Of a DNA stretch of 64,000 bases, positions 52,804 through 60,219 are shown piece by piece. The DNA comes from Elusimicrobiota bacterium (GTDB taxonomy: Bacteria; Elusimicrobiota; Elusimicrobia; UBA1565; UBA9628), in the NCBI GenBank assembly GCA_028868375.1, contig JAGWUP010000010.1, forward strand, positions 1 through 64,000, given 5' to 3'. The notes under the pieces are model-generated. The model saw only the letters and a program-made list of their open reading frames with translations. It did not search any database and was not told the DNA's origin. Made by a program: the position numbers and the translations under genes. Numbering within the stretch: the first letter of the stretch is position 1; each line of letters starts with the position of its first letter.

Positions 52804-53952
52804 TTAGATCACCTTGCAGCGGCCGTCCCAGTCCAAACGGTAGGTCGTGCCGCGCCAGCGGATGGTCGATCCGAAGCCGCTGGCCCAGAACGCCAGCGCC
52901 CCGAAATCGACGAAGGCCAGCCCCAGATACCACGGCCAGCGCCGCGCCCCCTCCCCCAGCAAGGCGTCGTGCAGCCAGGCGGCCGCGGCGCGCGAAACGA
53001 GGAAGAGCCCCGTCAGCAGCCAGGCGGCCTGCAGGTGGCGGCCGCAGCAGAAGGCCAGCGCCAGCGCGGCCAGGGCGGCCGCGGCCGGGTTAAACAGCGG
53101 CAGGAGCGAATAGACGGAGGGCAGCGAGCAGCGGATGATGCGCGACCACTTGACCAGATGGACGACGGTCTCCCCCAGCGACTCGCCTGACTGGCGCAGC
53201 CAGACCGGGGCGGCGATCAGGCGCCCCCGCGCGCCGGCGCGCGCGACGCGGCGAGAGAGGGCGAAGTCGTCGGCGACGGCGTTGGCGATCGGCTCCAAGC
53301 CGCCGGAGCGCTCAATGATCTCGCGCCGATAGGCCATCCAGGCTCCGGCGCAATGCGTGAAGCCCAGCGCCCTCCAGCCCAGCGCCGCCCCGAGGCTGAA
53401 GGTGTGGTTCATCGCCGCCTCCATCAGCGCGCCCGCCGCCGCGCGGCCGCGGCGCTGCAGGGGCGCCGCGAAAACGGCGTCGCAGCCCTCGGCGAAGGCC
53501 TGGCTGGTCTGGGCCAAGAGCTCCGGGCTGGTCAAGGCGTCGGAATCCGAGAAGATCACCAGGGGATGGCTGGCGCGCGGCAGCGCGCGGATCATGTTGT
53601 GGGCCTTGCCCATCCGAGTCCCGCTGGGCCCGGTCAGCAAGACGAGGATGTCGCGCTCCGGATGCTTGCGCTGGAATTCAAAGGCCACTTCGGCGGCCGG
53701 ATCCTCCCGCGACTCGACGGCGACGATCACCTGCACGCGGCTTCCGGGATCGGAGAGAGCGATCGACTCCAGGTTCTGCGCCAGGCCGGGGTCCAGCCCC
53801 TTGACCGGCTTGATCAGGGTCATGCCGGAAAGCGCTTCGGGCGCCGGCGCCGGCCGTCGCGCCAGCCTCAGCGCCTCGGCCAGGCAGGCCCAGACGCAGC
53901 AGGTCAACAAGGCCAGCCAGCAGGCGGCCAGCCAGAACGCCCATTCAGCCAT
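52804..53952 (-). CDS. Family 2 glycosyltransferase (ceramide glucosyltransferase/HpnI-like)
   Basis: A 382-residue membrane glycosyltransferase. An N-terminal helix precedes the GT2 core: SGMTLIKPVKGLDPGLAQNL, VQVIVAVESREDPA, LVIFSDSDALTSPELLAQTS (metal-binding DSD), and ANAVADDFALSRRVARAG (acceptor Asp pair). Four further hydrophobic segments close the protein. The order matches ceramide glucosyltransferases and HpnI, which transfer sugars to lipid acceptors. TTGACA-18 bp-TATCGT ends 5 nt before the ATG, so the mRNA is probably leaderless. It is convergent with the permease gene. Confidence 0.85.
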   Translation of the reverse strand: MAEWAFWLAACWLALLTCCVWACLAEALRLARRPAPAPEALSGMTLIKPVKGLDPGLAQNLESIALSDPGSRVQVIVAVESREDPAAEVAFEFQRKHPERDILVLLTGPSGTRMGKAHNMIRALPRASHPLVIFSDSDALTSPELLAQTSQAFAEGCDAVFAAPLQRRGRAAAGALMEAAMNHTFSLGAALGWRALGFTHCAGAWMAYRREIIERSGGLEPIANAVADDFALSRRVARAGARGRLIAAPVWLRQSGESLGETVVHLVKWSRIIRCSLPSVYSLLPLFNPAAAALAALALAFCCGRHLQAAWLLTGLFLVSRAAAAWLHDALLGEGARRWPWYLGLAFVDFGALAFWASGFGSTIRWRGTTYRLDWDGRCKVI

Positions 53953-53957
53953 GGCCC

Positions 53958-53987
53958 ACGATAGGTCATGGAGCGGCGCGCTGTCAA
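53958..53987 (-). promoter_or_regulatory. Promoter of the glycosyltransferase gene
   Basis: On the minus strand TTGACA (53987-53982) and TATCGT (53963-53958) are 18 bp apart, and the ATG follows after 5 nt. It lies back to back with the promoter of the fifth fibre-subunit gene, about 16 bp away. Confidence 0.6.
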
Positions 53988-54003
53988 CGCTTCCACCGCC
54001 CCC

Positions 54004-54065
54004 TTGACAAATGACGGGAGCGGGCTAGACTATCATTTGTAACAAGTTTGTAACGTTATCGTAAC
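54004..54065 (+). promoter_or_regulatory. Promoter with triple GTAAC operator, 11-bp period
   Basis: TTGACA (54004-54009) and TAGACT (54026-54031) are 16 bp apart. Seven bases later, three GTAAC units begin at 54039, 54050 and 54061, exactly 11 bp apart; the first two extend to TTTGTAAC. Direct repeats with 11-bp period are the classic target of PhoB/OmpR-family dimers. Placed over the expected start of transcription they would most simply repress. The same layout precedes the response-regulator gene at 60.2 kb. Confidence 0.75.
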
Positions 54066-54088
54066 CAATTCGCAATGCCGGAGGGGCG

Positions 54089-54520
54089 ATGGGGACGAGC
54101 GTCTGGAAAACGGCGGCGCTGGCCTTGGCGGCGGCGGCCCTCCCGTTGACGGCGGCTCCGGCGGCCGCCAGCCAAGCGGTTTCCCGCGTGACGGTCCGGG
54201 TTCTTCCGCTCGACGCGCTGCTGCTGCGGCAGCGCGCGGCGCTCTCGGCGCCGGCTCCCCTGGACCTGCTGCACCGCTCCGAGGCGGACTTGAAGGTCAC
54301 CGCCGAATGCCTCGGGGCCGGGCGGCTTTCATTGAGCGTCTCCGGCTCCGCGCCGGCCTCGCTGTGCGGTCCCGAAGACGGCGGGACAGGGCGGACGGCG
54401 CTGGCCGTCTACTCTCAAATCGCCTCGATGGCGGCCCGGCGCCGGGAAATCTCCTACGCGGCTTCCGGCTCCGACGCAGCGACGACCTTCACGGTCACCT
54501 TCACCAGCCTCGATCAGTAG
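54089..54520 (+). CDS. Fifth small secreted fibre-subunit-like protein
   Basis: A 143-residue protein with a signal peptide (TAALALAAAALPLTAAPAAA). The mature part is strand-rich (SRVTVRVLPLDALLL, LSLSVSGSAPASL) and ends in TTFTVTFTSLDQ, nearly the same as the end of the 170-residue subunit (FTITFTSVDQ) at the other end of the locus. This shared alternating-hydrophobic end suggests one structural family. GAGGGG precedes the ATG. It is convergent with the usher-like gene and is controlled by the GTAAC operator, so it may be a separately regulated tip, base or alternative subunit. Confidence 0.65.
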   Translation: MGTSVWKTAALALAAAALPLTAAPAAASQAVSRVTVRVLPLDALLLRQRAALSAPAPLDLLHRSEADLKVTAECLGAGRLSLSVSGSAPASLCGPEDGGTGRTALAVYSQIASMAARRREISYAASGSDAATTFTVTFTSLDQ

Positions 54521-54547
54521 GGCAGGCGGGCGGACCGCTGAAAGACG

Positions 54548-57280
54548 TCAATGCCGCTCGGGCCGCAGGAAGATGACCTTGCGCAGCCTCGGAACGGCGC
54601 GCACGGAGATGACGCTGGACTCCCCCGGCTTGAGCTCGACCTCGAAGCTCTCGCGCTCCAGGCGGTAGCGCCGCGCAAGGCCGGAGGAATCCAAGCGGAT
54701 GCGCCAGCGGCCGGGACGCAGGCCGCGCAGGCTCAAGCGACCGTCGGCGTCTGTCGCCTGCGAGATCGTCTCGTCCTCGCGGCTTAACTCGACATCAAGC
54801 CCCGCCGCCGGTCCCGCGGGCACCAGATGCAAAAGCTGGCCGGGCGAGCTGACGACGAGCGGGCGGCCGGCCGCGTCGTAGAGCTCGACCTGCAGCTCCA
54901 GGGCGGCCTGGCGCACCGCCCGCAATTCCAGCCGCAATGTCCTGCCCCCCGCCACCTCGATGACGGCGGGGACCTTGCGTTCCAGCACCAGGCCCCGGCC
55001 CAGCGACTCCACCCAAAGAAAATGCTTGCCGGGCTCCAGGGAGCGGAAAGTGAAGCGGCCGCGGCGATCGCTGAGCGCCAGCGTCCCGTCGATGTCGACC
55101 AGCACGCCGTCCAGCGGCCGGCCGCCGGACTCGACGACAGTTCCGGCCACCGCGCCCAGGTCGGCGCGGCGCGCGATGGGGATGGCGAAGTCGTGGGAGT
55201 AGCCGCCGAAGATCGAGCTCACGCCGGGCCGGCTCGAGCCGGGGTAGTCGAGCAGCTGCGCGCGCAGCGACAGGGACTCCGAGCCGAAAAATCGCCAATG
55301 GATGGAAGCCAAGTAGCGCAGGCTGGCCGGGCCCGCGGCCCCCGGATCGCGGCGCTCGAGCTGGGCGTCGACAACGAGCCCGGAGAGCGGCGTCACGTCG
55401 GCTCCCGCTCCGACGACCAGCTCGCGGGGCGAGTCGACCGCCAGCCCCTGCGGCCCCAGCTCGGCGAAGGCGGAGTAGCTTTGCGCGCGGCGGGCCAGAT
55501 AAGAGAGGTTGATTCCGGCCCCGCCGTAATCGTAGGCATGGGCGGCGGCGAGATCGTCGATCCAATTCATCGAGCCGGTGAGCCGGGCGCTGAGAGAGCC
55601 GAAAAGCCGCGTCAGGCCCAGCGAGGCCTGCCTGGCGCCCAGGTCCATCGAGGAGCCGGGCAGACGGTCCTTGCTGCGCTCGTCCTCGAAGGAAAGGTCC
55701 CAGGACATGCGCGGCGTGCGCGCCCAGCGCAGGGAGGCGGTGGCCCGCTGCTGCCAGGGCGCCGCCGAACGAGCCGGGTCGGCGTCGAGGTTGAAGACGT
55801 CCTTATAGAACGACAGGTCGACGCCCAATCTGGCGCCCAGGGGAGCGCCCAACTGCAGCCTCGTCAGGTCGGCGTCGCTGTAATAGCCGTTGAAATCTCG
55901 CCCCGCGTGTATCTTCTCCGCCAGCATCGGATAGCGCCCCCAGGCCCGTCCCTCGAGGCGCGCGTTCCAAGCCTGCTGCGACGGCGGCGCCTTGCGCAGA
56001 GGGGAGCGGCCGGCCGCGTATTCGAGATTCAAGCCCAGCCCCGCCGCCGGACCCAGTTCCGCCTGCACGCTGCCGATCTCGTCGCCGCCGCCCGGGCCCT
56101 TCTTAAGCCAATTGGCCCGCAGCCGCAGCGGCTTTCCGCCGGGATTAAACGCCACGAACGCGGCCTGGCGATGCTCGACCGTCGGCCGGCCCCGCGTCTC
56201 CATCGCGAAGCCCCCCACCCGCAGCGGCCCGAGCGCGGCCTGCGCCCGCGCCCCGCGGCCGAACTCGTAGAGTTGCGTCAGAGGGGACAGGGTGTAGCCG
56301 GCGTCGCCGACCTGGGACTCCCCGCCCTTCCAGCGGTAGGAGGCCGCAAGCTCCTGGCGGAAGCCGAACAACGTGAGGCTCTGATCCATCGGCTGCTGCA
56401 GGCGGAAGTCCAGCCAGCGGCCGCCGGCGGCATCGAGAAACCCGCCCCCGGACCAGTTGAACTGCAGCGCCGAGCGGCCCTGCTCGCCTCCCCCCTCCAC
56501 GCCGGCGCGGCTTTGCAGCCGGCGGTAGGGGTCCTCGGTTTGGGAGACGATCGGCACGACGCGGACCTGGCAGTAGGCTTGAGCGACACTGCCGGCCGCG
56601 AGCAGGCGCAGGCGCAAGCGGTGGAGCAGGGCCCGCGGGAGCTTGGGGTCGGTGCGGACCAAAACCGTCACCACGCGGCTTTGGCCCGGCGGCAAGGAAA
56701 AGCGCTCCACGTCCGGCTGGGCGGGGAAACTGTCGCCGCTCTGCAGCTCGACGCGCGCCGTCTGCGCGACGTTGCCGCGATTGGCGACCAGGAAGAGCGC
56801 TTGATAGCCGGTTCCGGCCGGGACGAAAGACGGGGCCGATTGCAGCGAGACCTCCAGGCGAACGACCGGCTTGATCTCCACCGGCAATTCCACCTCTGCG
56901 GCGGCGGAGGATCGGCCGACGCGCCAGACGCGATACGTCAAGCGGTAGCTCCCGGCCGGCGCCAGCGCCGCCTGCGGCGCCCTGGCGGCCAACAGCCTCA
57001 CGTCGGAGGCGCCGGGACGCAGCCGAAAGGCCCGGCCGCCATCCAGCGGCGTCCAGTCCGGCGGCAGCGCCAGGCTCTCCCTAAGCCGCAGCGTACGAGA
57101 GCCCGTGTTGCGCGCCAGGACGGCCAGCGTGACGATCTGGCCCGGAAGAACCTCTCTCGGCGCGCCCGGGGGAAGCGTCAGTCGCACGCCGGCGGCCGCG
57201 GCCTCGGCGCGGAGACCGACGGCCAGCAGGGCCAGCGCCGCCGCGCTACAGAGTGATCGTCGCGCGGGACCCGAAGACAT
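54548..57280 (-). CDS. Usher-like outer-membrane beta-barrel protein
   Basis: A 910-residue exported protein (signal peptide LCSAAALALLAVGLRAEA). Residues ~30-250 form two Ig-like sandwiches (QIVTLAVLARNTGSRTLRLR, VPAGTGYQALFLVANRGNVA). Residues ~270-710 alternate short amphipathic strands rich in Tyr/Trp/Arg (WLDFRLQQPMDQSLTLFGFR, YRWKGGESQVGDAGYTLS, SYSAFAELGPQGLAVDSPRE), as in a large barrel. The C-terminus holds two carboxypeptidase-regulatory-like beta domains (AVAGTVVESGGRPLDGVLVD, SDRRGRFTFRSLEPGKHFLW). Length and position after a chaperone-like gene match fimbrial ushers, but no classical PapC signature was recognised. Its start overlaps the chaperone gene by 35 bp. Confidence 0.6.
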   Translation of the reverse strand: MSSGPARRSLCSAAALALLAVGLRAEAAAAGVRLTLPPGAPREVLPGQIVTLAVLARNTGSRTLRLRESLALPPDWTPLDGGRAFRLRPGASDVRLLAARAPQAALAPAGSYRLTYRVWRVGRSSAAAEVELPVEIKPVVRLEVSLQSAPSFVPAGTGYQALFLVANRGNVAQTARVELQSGDSFPAQPDVERFSLPPGQSRVVTVLVRTDPKLPRALLHRLRLRLLAAGSVAQAYCQVRVVPIVSQTEDPYRRLQSRAGVEGGGEQGRSALQFNWSGGGFLDAAGGRWLDFRLQQPMDQSLTLFGFRQELAASYRWKGGESQVGDAGYTLSPLTQLYEFGRGARAQAALGPLRVGGFAMETRGRPTVEHRQAAFVAFNPGGKPLRLRANWLKKGPGGGDEIGSVQAELGPAAGLGLNLEYAAGRSPLRKAPPSQQAWNARLEGRAWGRYPMLAEKIHAGRDFNGYYSDADLTRLQLGAPLGARLGVDLSFYKDVFNLDADPARSAAPWQQRATASLRWARTPRMSWDLSFEDERSKDRLPGSSMDLGARQASLGLTRLFGSLSARLTGSMNWIDDLAAAHAYDYGGAGINLSYLARRAQSYSAFAELGPQGLAVDSPRELVVGAGADVTPLSGLVVDAQLERRDPGAAGPASLRYLASIHWRFFGSESLSLRAQLLDYPGSSRPGVSSIFGGYSHDFAIPIARRADLGAVAGTVVESGGRPLDGVLVDIDGTLALSDRRGRFTFRSLEPGKHFLWVESLGRGLVLERKVPAVIEVAGGRTLRLELRAVRQAALELQVELYDAAGRPLVVSSPGQLLHLVPAGPAAGLDVELSREDETISQATDADGRLSLRGLRPGRWRIRLDSSGLARRYRLERESFEVELKPGESSVISVRAVPRLRKVIFLRPERH

Positions 57281-58055
57281 CCTCGCCCCCGCCGTCGATC
57301 ATGATCAAGCCCTTGTAGCGTCCCGGGGCCACCCCGGTCAGGTCGAGATCCTGGCGTATCGAGGTGCCCGGATAGATCCGCATCTTGCGGCCGTGGAAGA
57401 CTCCCGCGCGCGCGCCGGAGCGATCGAAGAGCTCGAGGGAGACGTCCGGGATGATCCAGCGCTGGCCGTCGTTGGCGAGGTCCAGCTCGAAAAACGCCTT
57501 GCCGGAGCGGCGCACGACGTGCTCCCGGAGGATATTGACCTTGGCGGCTCCGGTGTCGCCCACATGGGTGACGACCTGCACCCCGTAGCGCACGATCTGG
57601 CGGATGCCGACCTGGGGCTTGAGATCGCCGCGCTTGCCGAAGGCGGGAGGAGGATTGGCCTCCTCGATCATCACCAGGGACCAGTAGGTGCCGCTCAACG
57701 CCCGCGCGGTGGAGACGCGGATCGTGTAGTTGACGGCGGCGGTCTGATGCGGGGGAATCGTCAGACGGTCGCGCTCGAGCGTGATCCAGCGGGCGTTGGA
57801 GCGCGGATCTCGCCCCGGCTTGCCGTAGACGTTGCGTCCGTCGCAGTAGAAGAGGTAGTCGGTCTGGTAAATCCGCGCATGAGCGACCGCATCGCCCAAA
57901 TTCCTGACGTGCAGCGAGCCCTCGTAGACGCCGCCGGGCTTTACGGTGTACTGCTGGGTCAGGCCGTCGACCACGGAGATCTCGGCGCGGGCCGGCAGGC
58001 GGAACGCCGCCAGCGCCGCGCAAGCGCAGACGCAGACCGCCGGCCAACGCCTCAC
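57246..58055 (-). CDS. Periplasmic chaperone-like Ig-fold protein
   Basis: A 269-residue protein from a GTG that overlaps the preceding stop (GTGA). A signal peptide (WPAVCVCACAALAAFRLPARA) precedes two Ig-like domains: YTVKPGGVYEGSLHVRNLGD, ARWITLERDRLTIPPHQTAA, VNYTIRVSTARALSGTYWSL, then SGKAFFELDLANDGQRWIIP and GTSIRQDLDLTGVAPGRYKG. Two domains of about 115 residues with a positively charged first-domain edge are what PapD-type chaperones have; the order (pro-basic-Pro-Pro-hydrophobic) also recalls DUF916-type surface proteins. It probably holds the small secreted proteins before export. Confidence 0.6.
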   Translation of the reverse strand: MRRWPAVCVCACAALAAFRLPARAEISVVDGLTQQYTVKPGGVYEGSLHVRNLGDAVAHARIYQTDYLFYCDGRNVYGKPGRDPRSNARWITLERDRLTIPPHQTAAVNYTIRVSTARALSGTYWSLVMIEEANPPPAFGKRGDLKPQVGIRQIVRYGVQVVTHVGDTGAAKVNILREHVVRRSGKAFFELDLANDGQRWIIPDVSLELFDRSGARAGVFHGRKMRIYPGTSIRQDLDLTGVAPGRYKGLIMIDGGGEDVFGSRATITL

Positions 58056-58540
58056 AGCGCGACCACCGTGAACGTCAGCGTCGTCGAGTAGTCGGCCGGT
58101 GGCACCTGCAGGGAGACGCCGTCCAGCTTGACCTGGACCGCGAAGCCGCTCTGGCTTTTCGTGCCCGAGAAGAAGAGCTGATCCGAGGCGGTCACCAATT
58201 GATAGGCGGTCCCGCCGCTGACCTGCCCGGAGCCGGCGGTGCCGTCGGAGGTCCGCTGCACGTAGAGGTTCAAGTTCTGGTTCCATAAAGAATCGACGCG
58301 GCGGACGTTCACGTTCCAGCTGTGGTTGCCGTTGATCGTGACCGCGAGCACGATGTCGCTGGGGCCGCCGACGTAGCTGGCGGTCAAATCGCTGCCCGGC
58401 CCGGAGACCAGCGCCGTCGCGCCGATCGTCTGGCTCCAGGAGCCGCTGACCGAAACGTCCGCCGTTCCGGCAGCCAGGGCCGGAGCGGCGCGGAAGGCCG
58501 CGATCGCCAGCATACCGCCTAGCATTACCGTTCTGATCAT
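58052..58540 (-). CDS. Small secreted beta protein, divergent fourth subunit
   Basis: A 162-residue exported protein (signal peptide LGGMLAIAAFRAAPALA). It is the most divergent of the four tandem subunits: DVSVSGSWSQTIGATALVSG, IVLAVTINGNHSWNVNVRRV and a closing PPADYSTTLTFTVVAL. The last block is the pattern seen at the end of spore-coat-U-type fimbrial subunits (a Gly/Pro turn then YxxTxTFTV). No cysteines. It sits next to the chaperone gene with a 4-bp overlap, the position of tip or adaptor subunits in known loci. Confidence 0.6.
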   Translation of the reverse strand: MIRTVMLGGMLAIAAFRAAPALAAGTADVSVSGSWSQTIGATALVSGPGSDLTASYVGGPSDIVLAVTINGNHSWNVNVRRVDSLWNQNLNLYVQRTSDGTAGSGQVSGGTAYQLVTASDQLFFSGTKSQSGFAVQVKLDGVSLQVPPADYSTTLTFTVVAL

Positions 58541-58541
58541 C

Positions 58542-59048
58542 TCAGTTCAGGGTCGTGAACGTCACGACAAAATCGAACGACGTCGCGGCGGACACCTTCG
58601 TGCCGCTGGCCGTGCAGGAGGCGGTATAGGTGACCGCCTTGTCCGTCAAGACGCCCGCGGGAATGCTGGAGTAGACCTCCTGCGGCCCCTGTGCGCCGCC
58701 GGAAAGGACCAGCGTCTTCTGTCCGCTGCCGCCGGCCACGGAGACCGTCAAGGTGATGTCCTGGCTCGGGGGATCGTCGGCCGGCAGCACCTCGGCGGTG
58801 ATCCGCAGCGCCGTCGCAGAGTTGTGCGAGAGATTCAGGCGCGCGGAGCTGTCGGCGGGCCCGCTCAACACGTTGCTGCCGGCGCTCGCCTGCAGATTCA
58901 ACGGACCGCTGTCGGTGACGCTCAAGACGTCGATCGACTGGATCGTCACGGAGATGGGAGCGCCTCCCGAGGTGGCCGCCGCGGCCGGCCTGGCGAGCGC
59001 CGCGGCCAGCGCCAAAAAAGTCCAGACCGCCGCGGGCGCAGTCCTCAT
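58542..59048 (-). CDS. Small secreted beta protein, third subunit
   Basis: A 168-residue exported protein (signal peptide FLALAAALARPAAA). The mature part follows the family plan: PISVTIQSIDVLSVTDSGPL, DSSARLNLSHNSATALRITA, ITLTVSVAGGSGQKTLVLSG, VYSSIPAGVLTDKAVTYTAS and FDFVVTFTTLN. These blocks correspond one to one with the two upstream genes, so the three arose by tandem duplication. It overlaps the preceding gene by 4 bp and precedes the next by 1 bp. Confidence 0.7.
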   Translation of the reverse strand: MRTAPAAVWTFLALAAALARPAAAATSGGAPISVTIQSIDVLSVTDSGPLNLQASAGSNVLSGPADSSARLNLSHNSATALRITAEVLPADDPPSQDITLTVSVAGGSGQKTLVLSGGAQGPQEVYSSIPAGVLTDKAVTYTASCTASGTKVSAATSFDFVVTFTTLN

Positions 59049-59548
59049 GAGCTGACGCTGGTGAACGTGATCGTGAAAACGAAGCTGGTCGGCCCCGAGA
59101 CCGGCGTGCCGTGGGCGGTGGCGCTGGCCTTGTAGGTCACCGACAGGTCGCTCAAGGCCCCCGCCGGAATGTTCGTATAGACGTCCTGGACCGCCGCGGT
59201 CGCTCCGGCGTCGACCAGCGTTTTCTCGCCGGTCCCCCCGGCGACGCTGACCGTCAGCGTGATGTCGCTGCCCCCGGGATTGGCCGTGACCTGAGCGGTC
59301 AGCTTCTTGGCGGTCGGGCTGTTATGGGTGTAGTTGAGGCGGGCGGTGGAGTCGGCCACGGGGCCCAAGTCGTCGCCGGCCTGCGGATCGGCGGCCGCGT
59401 TGTCCAGCACGATCGTTCCTCCGTCGCTGACCGATAGGAGGTCGACCGCGGGAACCTTCACCAAAGCAGAAGCGCCGACGCTGGCGGCGGAGGCCGGAGC
59501 GGCGCAGGCCAACGCCAGCCACAGAAGAGCCCCTAGCAGGCCCCTCAC
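59045..59548 (-). CDS. Small secreted beta protein, second subunit
   Basis: A 167-residue exported protein (signal peptide ALLWLALACAAPASA). Shared family blocks are LVKVPAVDLLSVSDGGTIVL, DSTARLNYTHNSPTAKKLTA, ITLTVSVAGGTGEKTLVDAG, VYTNIPAGALSDLSVTYKAS and FVFTITFTSVSS. It is closest to the first subunit (LDNxAADPxAGDxLGPxxDSTARL in both). Codon-level divergence is high, so the duplication is old. It starts 21 bp after the first subunit gene. Confidence 0.7.
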   Translation of the reverse strand: MRGLLGALLWLALACAAPASAASVGASALVKVPAVDLLSVSDGGTIVLDNAAADPQAGDDLGPVADSTARLNYTHNSPTAKKLTAQVTANPGGSDITLTVSVAGGTGEKTLVDAGATAAVQDVYTNIPAGALSDLSVTYKASATAHGTPVSGPTSFVFTITFTSVSS

Positions 59549-59569
59549 TCTCGGCGTTCCGGCATCTTG

Positions 59570-60082
59570 TTACTGGTCGACGCTGGTGAACGTGATCGTG
59601 AAGTCGAAGTTCGTCGCCGCGGAGACCGGCGTGCCGGCGGCCGTCGCGCGCGCCCGATAGGTCACCACTTGGTTGCTCAGGGCCCCCGCCGCGATTCCGG
59701 TGACGGCGTCCTGCGCCGCCGCCGCGCCGTTGTCGTCGTAGACCGTCACGAACGAACCGGCGGCTCCGACCTGGACCTCGAGCTGGATGTCGTTGCCGGC
59801 GGCCGCCGGAGCGGTCGTCGCCTCGGCCGTGATCTTCTTGTTGACGTTCTTGTTATGGACGAACGACAGGCGCGCCGTCGAATCGGTGGCGGGACCAAGG
59901 ACGTCGCCGGCCGTGGGATCGGCGGAGTTGTTGTCGAGAGTGATCGTCCCGCCGTTGGTGACGACCAGCTTGTCGACCGCTCCGATGGTCACCGTCACGT
60001 TGGACGTGGCGGTGGCCGCCAGCACGGGAAACGCCGAAACGAGCAACGCCGCGACAAGACTCAAAGCCAGCACTTTTTTCAT
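59570..60082 (-). CDS. Small secreted beta protein, first (probable major) subunit
   Basis: A 170-residue exported protein with an ideal signal peptide (KKVLALSLVAALLVSAFPVLA). The mature protein is Thr/Val/Ala-rich and all-beta: SNVTVTIGAVDKLVVTNGGT, ITLDNNSADPTAGDVLGPAT, DSTARLSFVHNKNVNKKITA, QLEVQVGAAGSFVTVYDDNG and FDFTITFTSVDQ. The N-terminal alternating strand and C-terminal F-strand-like end fit donor-strand exchange. A strong TAGGAG ribosome site and first position in the operon suggest it is the most abundant product. No cysteines and no recognised family. Confidence 0.7.
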   Translation of the reverse strand: MKKVLALSLVAALLVSAFPVLAATATSNVTVTIGAVDKLVVTNGGTITLDNNSADPTAGDVLGPATDSTARLSFVHNKNVNKKITAEATTAPAAAGNDIQLEVQVGAAGSFVTVYDDNGAAAAQDAVTGIAAGALSNQVVTYRARATAAGTPVSAATNFDFTITFTSVDQ

Positions 60083-60145
60083 GGTCTACTCCTAGCCGGG
60101 ATATTTTAGCTCCGACGACAAGGGTTTGGCGATAGACGCCATGTC

Positions 60146-60212
60146 ATTTTTCGCCCGGGTTTGAAGCATGATTTTTCGCTCGGTAAAATGCTATATGTAA
60201 CGAGCCTGTAAC
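60146..60212 (+). promoter_or_regulatory. Divergent control region: direct repeat, promoter and GTAAC operator
   Basis: Two copies of ATTTTTCGCYCGG (60146-60158, 60171-60183) lie 25 bp apart. TTGAAG (60161-60166) and TAAAAT (60184-60189) form a 17-bp-spaced promoter for the response regulator. Seven bases after the -10, GTAAC occurs at 60197 and 60208, an 11-bp period. Spacing from -10 to operator is the same as at 54.03 kb, so the regulator probably controls its own gene and the fifth subunit. The minus-strand operon promoter must also lie here but was not pinpointed. Confidence 0.7.
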
Positions 60213-60219
60213 GGACGCG

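Noticed and set aside
54039-54065. GTAAC repeats read as an activator site of classical PhoB type
   Set aside because: A PhoB activator box should lie over the -35; no plausible -10 follows the repeats at the right distance before the ribosome site, so repression fits better.
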